From Apoda limacodes (lineage: Eukaryota; Arthropoda; Insecta; Lepidoptera; Limacodidae), in assembly GCA_946406115.1 (NCBI GenBank), contig OX291545.1, forward strand, positions 6,014,001 to 6,078,000: a stretch of 64,000 bases of DNA, read 5' to 3'. Positions within the stretch are counted from its first letter, which is position 1. Every line of letters starts with the position of its first letter. The notes under the pieces were generated by a model that saw only the letters and a list, made by a program, of their open reading frames with translations, ran no database searches and had not been told where the DNA came from. This document shows positions 45,371-55,640 of the stretch, piece by piece. The position numbers and the translations under genes were made by a program.

Positions 45371-46540
45371 TAAAGTCAAAGTCAAAGTCAAAGTCAAAAT
45401 GGTTTATTCAAATAAGGATTTTACAATCACTTTTGAATCGTCAAAGTTATAAATTATTATTTTTTGAACCCTCCCACTTTCCCGCCGGTTCACAATGTTG
45501 TTGATTTCTACCGAGAAGAATCCGGCAAGAAACTCGATAGTTACTCTTTTAAAAACACTATCAATAATACTATTTGTATTATTGATATATGACTAAAATA
45601 CAATTAATGTTTTAAATAAAAAAATTTTAGTCGTACAATTTTATGTTATTTCCATTTTAATTTGGTTTACCTATGCATCATCAGTCCCAAGGATTTTTAT
45701 CATTTACATAGTCTGAATATTGTAGTATGCCTTTTTACTAAGTACCTGCTTGATAAAAGATTTAAATTTACTTATTGATAGATTTTGAATTTTATTGGGA
45801 ACTTTGTTGTAAAAGTGTATACATTGCCCCATAAAAGAGTTACTTATTTTGTGTAGACGTGTATCATGCACCAACAGTTTATTTTTACTTCTAGTATTTA
45901 CTTTGTGAACGTCACTTTTCTTGCTGAAACTATTGATATTTTTATGTACATATAAAAGATTTTCATATATGTACTGCGACACTAAAGTTAAAATTTTTAC
46001 TTCCCTAAACCTATCCCTCAGAGATATTCTAGATCCTAATTTATAAATAGCACGAATTGCCCTTTTTTGTAACAAAAATATTGTATTTACATCAGCAGCG
46101 CTACCCCACAATAGGATACCATATGTCATTAAACTATGGAAATAGCTAAAATATACTATTTTTGCAGTGTCGACATCGGTCAATTGTCTTATTTTCTCGA
46201 TGAATATGAGGACCCCATTGAAGTTTGGAGTCCAGCGTTATGCCAAGAAAGACTGTTGAATTAACAAGTTCTAATTGCTCGCCATTAATATTAATACATG
46301 CCTGTCTCTGACTAACATTTGGTAATGTAAATTAAACACATTTGGTTTTTTTTTCATTAAGTAACAAATTATTAGCGTTAAACCAATTTACAATTTTAGA
46401 AAGGGCATTATTTAATTCATTATAATATGTCTTTCGTCTCTTAACTTTAAAAAGCAAAGAGGTGTCATCAGCAAATAAGACAATGTCATGGTTTTTTACA
46501 TTATATGGGAAAGGTTGTATCACAGAAAACCGCACCTAAA
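45371..46540 (-). mobile_element. LINE insertion inside Polinton A
   Basis: Plus-strand (AAAGTC)n at 45371-45400 is the element's tail, read on the minus strand. Then come the 3' UTR, an ORF2 C-terminus (46183-45704; YFSYFHSLMTYGILLWGSA, HFYNKVPNKIQNLS) and a reverse transcriptase block (46535-46332; VLFADDTSLLF). It is 5'-truncated near 46540. It inserted in the coiled-coil gene and may have removed DNA up to the integrase start. The family is that of 7676-8180 and 32830-34165. Confidence 0.85.
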
Positions 46541-46545
46541 CAATT

Positions 46546-47472
46546 ATGAACATAGAAGACATAGTTGGTGAACTTCAAAAACCAGCTAGAAAACACTTCA
46601 TTGGTAGGGCGGTAATATTAAAAGGGATTGATGATTTATGGCAAGCTGATTTAATTGACATGCAGAAAATGGAAAAAGTGAACAAAGGTTTTAAATATAT
46701 TTTAGTTGTTATAGACTGCGTTTCAAAATTCGCGTGGGGAGTTCCTCTGAAAACGAAAACAAAGCGCGACGTAGGAAACGCTTTTCAAAAAATTTTGGAT
46801 TGTGGTCGAATTCCTATTAACCTTCAGACAGATATGGGAAAAGAATTTTACAATGAAGTGTTTAAGAAAATAATAACAACTTTTAATATAAATCACTATT
46901 CTATATATTCTGTGAAAAAGGCGTCAATTGTTGAAAGATTTATAAGAACACTGAAATCAAAATTATATAAATATTTTACTTTAATTGGAAATAACAAATG
47001 GATCGGGTTACCTTTGAACGATGCTTTGTCATCATATAATGATACTGTCCATCGAACCATAAAATTTAAACCAATAAATGTAACATGTGATAACCAAACC
47101 GTCGTTATGAATAACATAAAGAGGAATGAAACACCTCAGTAATTAAGAAAATCAAAATTAAAAGTAGGTGACTGTGTTCGGATTAGCAAATATAAAGAAA
47201 ATTTCAAAAAGGGGTATACACCTAACTGGTCTTCTGAACTATTTACCATAACAAAAGTTAATAATACTAACCCAGTAACTTATCACATTCATGATCAAAG
47301 AAATCAAATAATACTCGGATCCTTTTACGAACAAGAGTTGCAAAAAACTAAACATCCAAACATTTATTTAATTGAAAGAGTGATAAGAAAGAAAGGAAAA
47401 AAATTATTTGTAAAATGGTTAGGACTCAATGAAAAGGAAAACAGTTGGATTAACAAAATGTCTATTGTATAG
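46546..47472 (+). pseudogene. Polinton A integrase with chromodomain
   Basis: The ORF to 47142 is a retroviral-type (rve) integrase core. It has LWQADLIDM (first Asp), LQTDMGKEF (second Asp) and KKASIVERFIRTLK (Glu). An in-frame UAA at 47140-47142 is followed in register by a basic region and a chromodomain (YLIERVIRKKGKKLFVKWLG, ENSWI) to a UAG at 47472. The N-terminal zinc-binding part is absent, lost at the LINE boundary. By family it inserts the element's DNA into the host genome. Confidence 0.88.
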
Positions 47473-47540
47473 TGTTTACTTTTAACTTATAAATACTTTA
47501 TAATTGTAAGATATTCAACCATGTATTCATTTTAAATTCA

Positions 47541-48270
47541 GTGTTGAACGGCGGAGAACTTGTTAATAATATAGTAAACAATTTACCATTTGAACTTCAT
47601 TTACTAGGATATAATTATTGTGGTCCTGGTACAAGACTACAAGAAAGATTGGCTCGAGGTGACAAAGGGATAAACGAATTAGACGAGGCTTGTAAGCGTC
47701 ACGATATAGCATATCCCGAACATCGTAATTTAGAAGAAAGCTGACTTTGCGCTTCTGAATATGGCAAAACAAAGAATGAAGTCAAAAAATACTAGAACCG
47801 GAGAAAAATTAGCTTCTTGGCTCGTAAGCAAAGTTATGAAAACTAAATTAGAAAATGGTGCTCGAGTTAAATCTTTTAAGTCAGTCGTGTCTAAAATCCG
47901 TTTTTATATGAAAAACCGCAAGCCAAAAGATAACAATACTGCTTTTATAGCAGTATTGTTATCTTGCCTACTTAACTGCAAAAAAATTTTTAAAAATAAA
48001 AATGTTTGCTTACCCCGTCTTATGCCAATACCAAAAACTGGAGGGATTCTACCACTTATACCAATTTTTGCTGGCTTATATGCATTAGGGTCTTTAGCTG
48101 GAGGAGCTGCAGGTATTGCTAAAGCACTGAATAGCTATAAATCAGCAAAACAAGACCTTGAAGAGTCACAGCGTCATAACAAAATGATGGAATCTATTGC
48201 GTTAGGAAAAGGTCTCGAAATAAAACCTTATAAAGGTAACGGATTACGTTTAATATCAGCAAAAAACTAA
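47541..48270 (+). pseudogene. Polinton A phospholipase-A2/core protein, frameshifted
   Basis: The first block (47541-47744) carries a parvovirus-type phospholipase A2 signature: the calcium loop YNYCGPGT and the catalytic DEACKRHDIAY. A frame change between 47731 and 47744 leads into the second block, open to 48270. That has a basic stretch, a glycine/alanine-rich hydrophobic segment (LYALGSLAGGAAGIAKAL) and a LEESQRHNKMMESIALGKG tail. The combination resembles virion core or minor capsid proteins that help genome delivery through membranes. A perfect hairpin lies at 47927-47965. Confidence 0.8.
47927..47965. repeat. Perfect 16-bp inverted repeat inside the core gene
   Basis: AAGATAACAATACTGC (47927-47942) is mirrored by 47950-47965 around a 7-nt spacer TTTTATA. 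It sits within the basic region and probably adds about a dozen codons relative to an undisturbed gene. Confidence 0.9.
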
Positions 48271-48271
48271 C

Positions 48272-48642
48272 TAGAAGGCTACCTAGACGTGCTTTAACGA
48301 ATGTAGATATTTTAAAGCACACTAATGATACCTATACCGTATTTTCGAGGAGTATTCATGAAAGATGCTTTACCAAAAAAACCTAAAGATATTGAGTGTG
48401 CGATTGTCAATTTAGATAACTCTAAGAATCCTGGAACGCACTGGGTAGCCTATATAAAAATTAACAACTACTGTGAGTACTTCAATAGTTTTGGAAATCT
48501 AAGACCACCTCAAGAGTTACTGTTCTATTTAAATTTGTCTAATATTTATTACAATTACAATGTATATCAGAACTTTAATACTGTTAATTGTGGTCACTTG
48601 TGTATAAAATATTTGACCAATTTTTGGCATTCAAAAGAATAA
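48272..48642 (+). pseudogene. Polinton A adenain-like maturation protease
   Basis: The open block 48325-48642 has GTHWVAYIK (catalytic His), YFNSFG (usual acid position) and NTVNCGHLC (catalytic Cys) in the order of the adenovirus-type/Ulp1 cysteine proteases. The frame upstream (KLTRRLPRRALTN, from about 48268) is the expected N-terminus but out of register, so a frameshift lies near 48325. At the acid position the sequence is Asn where Asp or Glu is expected. It would cleave capsid precursors. Confidence 0.85.
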
Positions 48643-48677
48643 ATTAAGATAATGCAATAAAATAAACCATTTTAATT

Positions 48678-49334
48678 ATGTCTTTCACGCTGTCAATATC
48701 TGGGTTCACATCAAGCTTAAATACTTGTTATTCTCCTGCTCTACAGTTAGACGGAGATTACGAATGTGGTCTTTTATACTTTTCTACTTTTAACTCTATT
48801 CCAAACGTTGAAAGTAAAAATATTAAATTTCATTGTGGTGATAATGAAGTGATTGAAATTCCTGAAGGATCTTATGAACTACAGGACATTTGAAGAAAAA
48901 AAAACATTAGAAGCAGCACCTTTAGTTTAACTTGTAACAATAATACTTTACGTACTGTAATTTGTTGCTCTAAAGACATTCATTTTGAAAAAGAAAATTC
49001 TATAGGGAGTATTCTCGGATACAATAAAAAAACATTACAAAAGAATAAATTTCATGAATTACAGATCCCAGTCAGTATTCTTTCTACCACTGTTGAATGT
49101 GATATTGTCTGTGGATCCTTCATTAATGGAATTCTAAGCCACATAATCCATGAATTTGCACCTAATGTTCCGCCTGGATATAGAATTATTGAGGTACCAA
49201 AGAATATAATATATTTTCCGATTAATCAAAAGACTATCAGTAGTGTAAATATAAAAATTTTAGATTCACAGAACAAGTTAGTTTATTTTCGGGGAGAAGA
49301 GGTACTACTGTACCTACGTCTGAAGAAAAAATGA
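48678..49334 (+). pseudogene. Polinton A penton (minor capsid) protein
   Basis: The gene runs 219 codons from ATG to UGA with one in-frame UGA at 48891-48893. It shares LDGDYECGLLYFSTFN, IPEGSYELQDI, SILGYNKK, VECDIVCGS and IIHEFAPNVPPGYRIIEVPK with copy B (40519-41200). By family the protein forms the fivefold vertices with a single jelly-roll. Confidence 0.82.
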
Positions 49335-49379
49335 TAGACTTTCACCAAAATTAATATAAATTCTTTTTCACGACCAAAC

Positions 49380-49501
49380 AAGCTCAGAAAGATACAGGTA
49401 ATTTGCAAAAGAGCACCTGTGTCACTAACATCTACTAACTTAAAAAAAAATTAAGTGTTGAAAATAAAGACTTTTTAAAATTAATGGGATTACTAAAATG
49501 A
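49380..49501 (+). CDS. Polinton A small ORF before capsid
   Basis: The frame ends LSVENKDFLKLMGLLK and stops at TGA 49499-49501, overlapping the major capsid ATG (49498-49500) as ATGA. The beginning is degenerate with stops upstream (about 49380). Copy B has a matching end (TKENKEFLKAHGF) with the same overlap. Function unknown. Confidence 0.5.
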
Positions 49502-50667
49502 GTGTATTAAACGTAGCGCAACCTATTGTATTTGATAATACTATAGAAAGCATGGAAATTCATTCGTATAAGCCATATATCACTACTTTTAATAAAAATG
49601 ATGAAATAAGAATACCTTTCAACCAACAAGACTTGTACGTATTGCCATCAGCGAGTACAATATACCTAGAAGGAATGGTCATCGTTAAAAAAGGAGATAA
49701 AAAAGATGTTGCCACTAGCGTTAATTTTACTAACAACCCCATTTTATTTCTGTTTCAAGATGTTCGCTATGAACTTAACGGAGTTGAAATAGATAGAATT
49801 AAAAATGATGGTATAACAACAACAATAAAATCATTTTTGTCTATGAGTGAAAATGAATCAAAAATTTCGAAAGCATGGGGTTGAGATATAGATGGAACAA
49901 AAAATACAAGATCAGGGAATTTTGCAGTATCTATACCACTGAACAAAATGCTTGGATTTGCTGAGGATTATAATAAAATAATAACGAATTGTAGACATGA
50001 GCTAATACTTTTACGCAGCAATACTAATCTAAACGCAATAAAACTAAACACTGGAGAAGTAATAGATGATATCATACTAAAAAAAATTGTTTGGCGTGTT
50101 CCACACGTAAAAGTTTCCGATCGAGAAAAACTAAATCTATTAAAATATCTAGAAAAAGATCGTTCAATCAACTTGTTATTCCGAAACTGGGACTTGTATG
50201 AATATCCCTTATTACCAAAAACAACAAAACATACATGGGTAATTAAAACGTCTTCACAAATAGAAAAACCGAGATATGCTGTTATTGCATTTCAGACAGA
50301 CCGAAAAAATAAATCAGAAAAAGACATGTCACACTTCGATCACTGCAATATAAGAGAAGTTAAAGTATTTTTGAATTCAGTGTATTTTCCCTATGAGGGT
50401 CTTAATGTTCGATTTGATGAGGATAAATTTGCTTTATTATATGAACAATACACTAGATTCCAACATTCTTACTACGGACGACGTCCTGAACCCTTGCTAA
50501 GTTATAAAGAATTTAGAGATAAAGTACCGTTATACGTTATAAATGTTTGTATCGAAATAGAGAGTGATAAAGATATACCAAATCTAACTTCTGCGTATTT
50601 TTTGTTATTAAACTATTGCATATTTGAATACAAACCCTTAAGCGGTATAGTGAAAAAAATATCATGA
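49498..50667 (+). pseudogene. Polinton A major capsid protein (double jelly-roll)
   Basis: One frame of 389 codons carries the whole gene, broken only by a UGA at 49882-49884 after SKAWG. Motifs shared with copy B include NKNDEIRIPFNQQDLYVLP, RNWDLYEYPLLPKTTK and KPRYAVIAFQTDRKN. The segment near codons 350-360 is shorter than in copy B, which suggests a small deletion. Its stop overlaps the next start by ATGA. It would be the main building block of the capsid. Confidence 0.88.
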
Positions 50668-51176
50668 ATATTACCGGACCTATTTTCGTAGACTTGTTAC
50701 AAGGCTTTAAGGATTCTCATAATAAATTTATTGTAAAAGAATTTGCCTTGGCTACCTCAGAATACACTCAAGTATTTCTAATAAAACCACCATATCCCTT
50801 TTCTTATTTGACTAAGGAAGAAAAAAGAAATGTATCTTGGTTAGAAAGTAATCGCGGTATTTATTGGAGTGACGGTTACATAGGTTATCAAGAATTTAGA
50901 AAACTTATCAAACTAATTTTAAAACACCAATATTTGCTTTTGAAGGGTAGAGAAAAAATCCTATGGATTAATGAACTTTGTACAGAATGTAATGTTGAAG
51001 ATATTGCAGAAAAGGGATGCCCTAATTTTCTTAATATGTACAGCACCTATTCTAAAGGGCAAAAAAATAAATGTTTTAATCATAGAAAATATTGTGCTCT
51101 GGAAAATGTTATTTGTATTAAGAAATGGTGCAATGAAAATGTGGACGTTAAAAATAAAATACTTGATTTAGTTTAA
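50664..51176 (+). CDS. Polinton conserved ORF after capsid (170 aa), intact
   Basis: A complete ORF begins at the ATGA overlap with the capsid stop (50664-50667) and ends at UAA 51174-51176. Visible blocks are FALATSEYTQVFLIKPPYPF, WLESNRGIYWSDGYIGYQEF and a C-terminal cysteine/histidine-rich segment (ELCTEC, CFNHRKYC, WCNEN), which may bind zinc. Copy B keeps the first two blocks. Position and conservation point to a virion or assembly role. No family name can be given with confidence. Confidence 0.75.
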   Translation: MNITGPIFVDLLQGFKDSHNKFIVKEFALATSEYTQVFLIKPPYPFSYLTKEEKRNVSWLESNRGIYWSDGYIGYQEFRKLIKLILKHQYLLLKGREKILWINELCTECNVEDIAEKGCPNFLNMYSTYSKGQKNKCFNHRKYCALENVICIKKWCNENVDVKNKILDLV

Positions 51177-51396
51177 AATATAATTGTTTAGTTTTTTCAT
51201 TTGTGTACAAATGTATAATATAAGTATTAAGTATTAAAATATATTAACTAAGTATAAGTATTTTGCTTAACTAAGTTTAAGTATTTTTATTAAGAAAATT
51301 CAATAAATGTTATAACAATAAAACATTTTTTATTTAATTTCTATTCCTAAAGAGACATTACATATCTAAATGTTTGTACATGACATAATCGTTTAT
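51177..51396. terminator. Convergent 3' region with polyadenylation signals
   Basis: The plus-strand capsid cluster and the minus-strand polymerase cluster meet here. AATAAA occurs at about 51302 and 51318 on the plus strand, and TTTATT (AATAAA on minus) occurs near 51330 and 51392. The rest is low-complexity AT-rich DNA. Confidence 0.5.
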
Positions 51397-51786
51397 TTAC
51401 AATACAAAAAAATAAGACAAATAAGTTTTGAATGAAATCTCCACGGAGGAAACCTCTTTCTCTGCTACTGCTACAGATATTCTTTGCCTCAGGTAAATCT
51501 GAAAGACAAGGAAAATAACAAGATTTTCTGTAAATTTTGAAAGTAAAAGCAAAAATAGGAAAGTTTGTTGTTTTCCCAACTCTGTCGAAATAAAGAAAAG
51601 GGAATGCAGTACAGAATTCATCACTGGGTCATTTTCTCTTTCTGCATGATAACTTGTTTTTACAATTGTTCTGCTTTTCACAACGTTTGGTAGTTCTGTT
51701 AATTGACTAATTTCGATTTTGACCACATACTTTAAAACTTTGCCTACTGAAAAAGCAATATAATTTGCCTTTTGGTAATTAGACAT
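51397..51786 (-). CDS. Unknown ORF, Polinton A minus cluster (129 aa)
   Basis: A complete ORF runs from ATG 51786 (MSNYQKANYIAFSVGKVLKY) to the stop at 51397. It contains a hydrophobic, phenylalanine/leucine-rich middle (FLFLLLLSKFTENLVIFLVF), which could be a membrane span or a buried helix. It is the last gene of the minus-strand cluster, after polymerase B and the 188-aa ORF. No copy exists in B, which has lost this side. No family was recognised. Confidence 0.5.
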   Translation of the reverse strand: MSNYQKANYIAFSVGKVLKYVVKIEISQLTELPNVVKSRTIVKTSYHAERENDPVMNSVLHSLFFISTELGKQQTFLFLLLLSKFTENLVIFLVFQIYLRQRISVAVAEKEVSSVEISFKTYLSYFFVL

Positions 51787-52189
51787 ATTTTAAAATTATA
51801 ATAAAGACGTGTTAACGAATCAACACCTTTCAATTATGTGAATTATTTTTCATATAATGCAACAATCTGTTTGCGTCATACAGGTTTCAAATAAAAACTT
51901 GTTGGTTCATGTATGTTAGATATCGTATGACCGGCTGCCTACACCGAAGACATCTTGAATATCGAAATGTATCTGAATCAGCATAAATTTTCTTTTCTAA
52001 CGTTCGTAATAAAATAGTTAAAGTTTTTTTGTTTGTCTGTCTGTCACAAATGCTAATTATATCTACCAACATTCTTTATCTAAAGGTTTACACTAAAGTT
52101 GGACTTAGATTAATAAAACAACATTTTCAAATAGGTACATTTTATTGTTATTATAAAAAAATTATAAAAAACACAAAATCCAAAAAAAA

Positions 52190-52756
52190 TTAACAACAAG
52201 TCAAATAGTTATAAAAATATGAACTACCAAAAAGTAAAAGTTCTTGCACAGCTAAAACGTTAGATTTACTTTTATAAAAATGAAGTACCATTTCAATTTG
52301 GCTGACAGTTAGGGTATTATAACAAGCTAAATTATTTTTTATATTATGTACAAAATGACTAACTATTACATAGTCATGCTTAAGTAAATAGTTTAATCTT
52401 AATTCTACACAATGACAAAATGTACTAAGAGCACCACAAATTAAAGAAATCACATTTTCAGGACAACGTTTTTCACAAAAAAGAAGTTGGTATAGAATAG
52501 TCATGTTGTCTATACATTTCGAGTTGATTTCAATGTAAATTCTGTGCCATTCCTTAGTAGTAATAAATAAATTATAATTCTCGCTATTGACAAGGATATG
52601 AATTTGTGGTAAAAAATTATTGACTGCCCATAATCCTGTAGTTATATAAATATTATTTGAATATACATAATTATGTTTTGAAATAATAATATCGGTTAAA
52701 TAACTTTCTGCCATCTTCGCAACAGTGATATTCAGAAAAATGAGCAATGTCCCCAA
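52190..52756 (-). CDS. Unknown ORF downstream of DNA polymerase B
   Basis: The ORF is 188 aa if read from 52756, but the methionine of MAESYLTDIII at 52714 is the likelier start. It lies just past the polymerase stop (52732), and the upstream codons overlap the polymerase in another frame. It has several cysteines (LFCEKRCPENVISLIC) and a helical C-terminal half. It is free of stops, unlike the polymerase. No family was recognised. Confidence 0.55.
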   Translation of the reverse strand: MGTLLIFLNITVAKMAESYLTDIIISKHNYVYSNNIYITTGLWAVNNFLPQIHILVNSENYNLFITTKEWHRIYIEINSKCIDNMTILYQLLFCEKRCPENVISLICGALSTFCHCVELRLNYLLKHDYVIVSHFVHNIKNNLACYNTLTVSQIEMVLHFYKSKSNVLAVQELLLFGSSYFYNYLTCC

Positions 52757-55640
52757 GCAAACGTTTTTATGTTGTCTTCCATTATTCGACGTTTTTCGTC
52801 ATTGGAAGACAAAGCTACTTTGTTAACAGATCTTGTAAATATTTCATGTTTAAGAGACTTAAAAAAAACATTTTTTCTTCGTATGATTTTGTCTTTTTTC
52901 TTCAAAGACTTATAATAGTCATTGAAATGAACACCATTTAAAACATATTTTTGAACACCTTTAGCCTTTTTTATTTCGCACGATTCCGTTCTAATACAAT
53001 ATAACTTAGATCGCAACCCAACAAACTCTACAATATTTTGACCTCCTAATTCATCTTTAAACAAACCTGGCACTTTTTTGTTGACGCGTTCAATTTGATA
53101 TTTATTTGGCTCCGAGTAGTTACTTGTATCAAAATAGTGCTTTAAATTTAGCTTTAAATGCTTATAGAAGTCTTATGTTTCTATTGAATATAAAAAGTCA
53201 GTATTCATATCAGTATCGGTATAACACATTTTTAAATAAGAGCCGTAAAAAGGTTTCATAATAGTATAGTGAAAATTATACATATGGCTTTTGGATAGTT
53301 CTAAGACTGTGAAACCTATGTATATAGGTTTATCAAGGACTACTTTTTTTGGTTTCAATTGAACAGCTACGCAATTTTCGGTAAATGTAGTTGAACTATG
53401 AAAGTTAGGTCTAGATATTAACTGCTCTGCACAGTAATTTTTTTTTGTTTTGTTTTTATCATCACTCCATTGATTTACTATTTTAACGTCTAATCTAATC
53501 TCTGTGTTTTCCAAAGTTTTTCCAAATATGCTGTTATTCATTAGTCTGAAAAAGTCTTGTTCAAATACAGATTTAGCTTGTTGCCTTAGTTTAGTGTTTA
53601 GGTCAATATAGTCTTTTAGATAAGGGCTTTGTTTGAATTTTATTACACGATGCACGGTAGTCATCTTAAGTCCCGCTTTTAAACACAGTTTCAAATGGAC
53701 GTAATGAATAACGTTAAAAAATTTGTCGTATAAATTAGGAATCAATTTTGATGTTTTTGAACCGGGTGGAACACATTTTTGAGGACAGAACGGTAAATCA
53801 TTGTGTGAATCATGAAGTTCTTCTGGATATTCGATATCTACTTCTAAAATGTACCCATATTCGTTTTCGTCTGGTATTTTGAAAACGTTTAATTCATCGA
53901 TTTCTCATCTATCTAATAGTCTAAAATCAGAATATGGTAAGTATGCGTACATAGCGTAACCATATAAATTGTTACAATCAATGTAAATAAGGTACTTCTC
54001 AGGTTCAGCAGGGCTATAATTATTTAAATACTTATTGTTGGCTTTTGCGAACCGCGTAGAACATAAGCATACTCCTCCCCGTATTCCTTTTTGAAGCATT
54101 CGAATGATTTCTAGATCATTAATAAGTTCTAATTTAATATTAGTTTTTAATAACATGCTGTCCCAGCTCAAAGCAGGAGCTGTCAAATAATAAGCAGCAT
54201 CGACTTCGAAATTTAACCTACAAGTAGCTCGAAATTTTTGAAAAACATCGGCTAATAATAAAATATCCGTCAGTAGGTACAGATCTGTGTATTTCCCTAA
54301 ATTTTGAATCTTAAACGTATTCCAAACCTTAAGGGCGTGATTATAGTCCTCTTTAGAGATATTTTGATTTGTTAGTGTACTAAAAAATTCTTCATAGGAC
54401 GGTAAGTTAGTTTCGGCATACGATTTCCAGCTTTTCATATATTCATACGGATGTACTCCTTTGCGTCTCAACAATTTAAACTTTGTTTTATTCGTAAAAA
54501 ACTTAGACAATTTGATCAAATCTTTGGTAATTAAATTTTCCGCTAACTTTTGTAAACTAGCACCTAAAAATTTAAATGAATCTACAAAACGGACTGGAAC
54601 AAAGCTTCCTTCTTCGGTTGAAAAAAACTTTGTAAATGAAATGTAATTTTCTTTAGTTTTAGCTATAACTTTTATTTTGTCACGGATATCTCCCAACTCA
54701 CGTATAAATAAATGTGCATCGTAGCCTGAAAGGTTGTGAAAAAACACTAGAATGAATTTTGGTAATTGGAAATGTATATTGCAGTAAGAATGTGCGGCAC
54801 CCCTATATTTGCCTGTTAGGTGGTCATAATCTCTTACTTTATCATCAAATAACAATTGGGAGCAAATAGAACAGTCTCTGGCATTAGTGAAATCTTTTGA
54901 ATTATTTTCGGTAAATATCAATGGCACAGGATTTTTCAAAATTTTATATATCTTTAGATCGTCGCGTTGAAGATATTCTATAAATTTCTCAACACAGTTT
55001 GGACCCCGATATGACACATATTTATTTAAAGAAGTATCGTACGAGCATACAATGTAATACCCAAACGCGGCAGGAACATGTTTTTGCAAGTCTGACGTAA
55101 AACTACCTTTCTTAAAAGTTTGATTTGTTTGACATGATTCTAAAAAACATTCGAAATCTCCATAAATGACAAAGGGTACGTCTTGCATACGCTCAAAATG
55201 CGTAAACTGTAAAATTGAGCCTTTATTAGGCAATTTGGTCGATACCCCTTCACATACATGCTTATCAAAATTATATTATAGTCATTTTTCGGTAAAGTTA
55301 ACTCTCCAAAAAATTCAAAATTTACTTTTGAATTAACATGTTGTGCTAATTTATCATCGATAAGCTGTCGTACAGCACGACGCAAAGGTATTCGAGATAA
55401 GAACGTGTAAGGTGTAAGCAGATACGAATTTGCTGAGCTGTTACTTGATGGCGACCTCGAGGCATTGCTAGTGGGGCAATGCACCCTGTAACTAGAAATA
55501 CGGTTTCTGAATGCTGAACTAATTTTTTCTACACATTCATTGATCTCAATAGCGCTATTATTCTTATGAATATTACTACGAAGATGGACAGAAAATATCC
55601 TACTCGAAACATCTTATTCGCAAACAGTATAAAAAAGTTT
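52732..55640 (-). pseudogene. Polinton A protein-primed DNA polymerase B
   Basis: Blocks in order on the minus strand are an N-terminal region (about 55640-55250) in another frame, exonuclease motifs YGDFECFLE (I), NLSGYDAH (II) and YLLTDILLLAD (III), polymerase motif A (DCNNLYGYAM), motif B (NNSIFGKTLEN) and motif C (YTDTDM), then the C-terminus ending in WGHCSFF. A frameshift lies between 55140 and 55260. In-frame stops occur at 53905-53907 (UGA) and 53173-53175 (UAA). By family it copies the linear genome from a terminal protein. The usual serine after YTDTD is methionine here. Confidence 0.92.
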
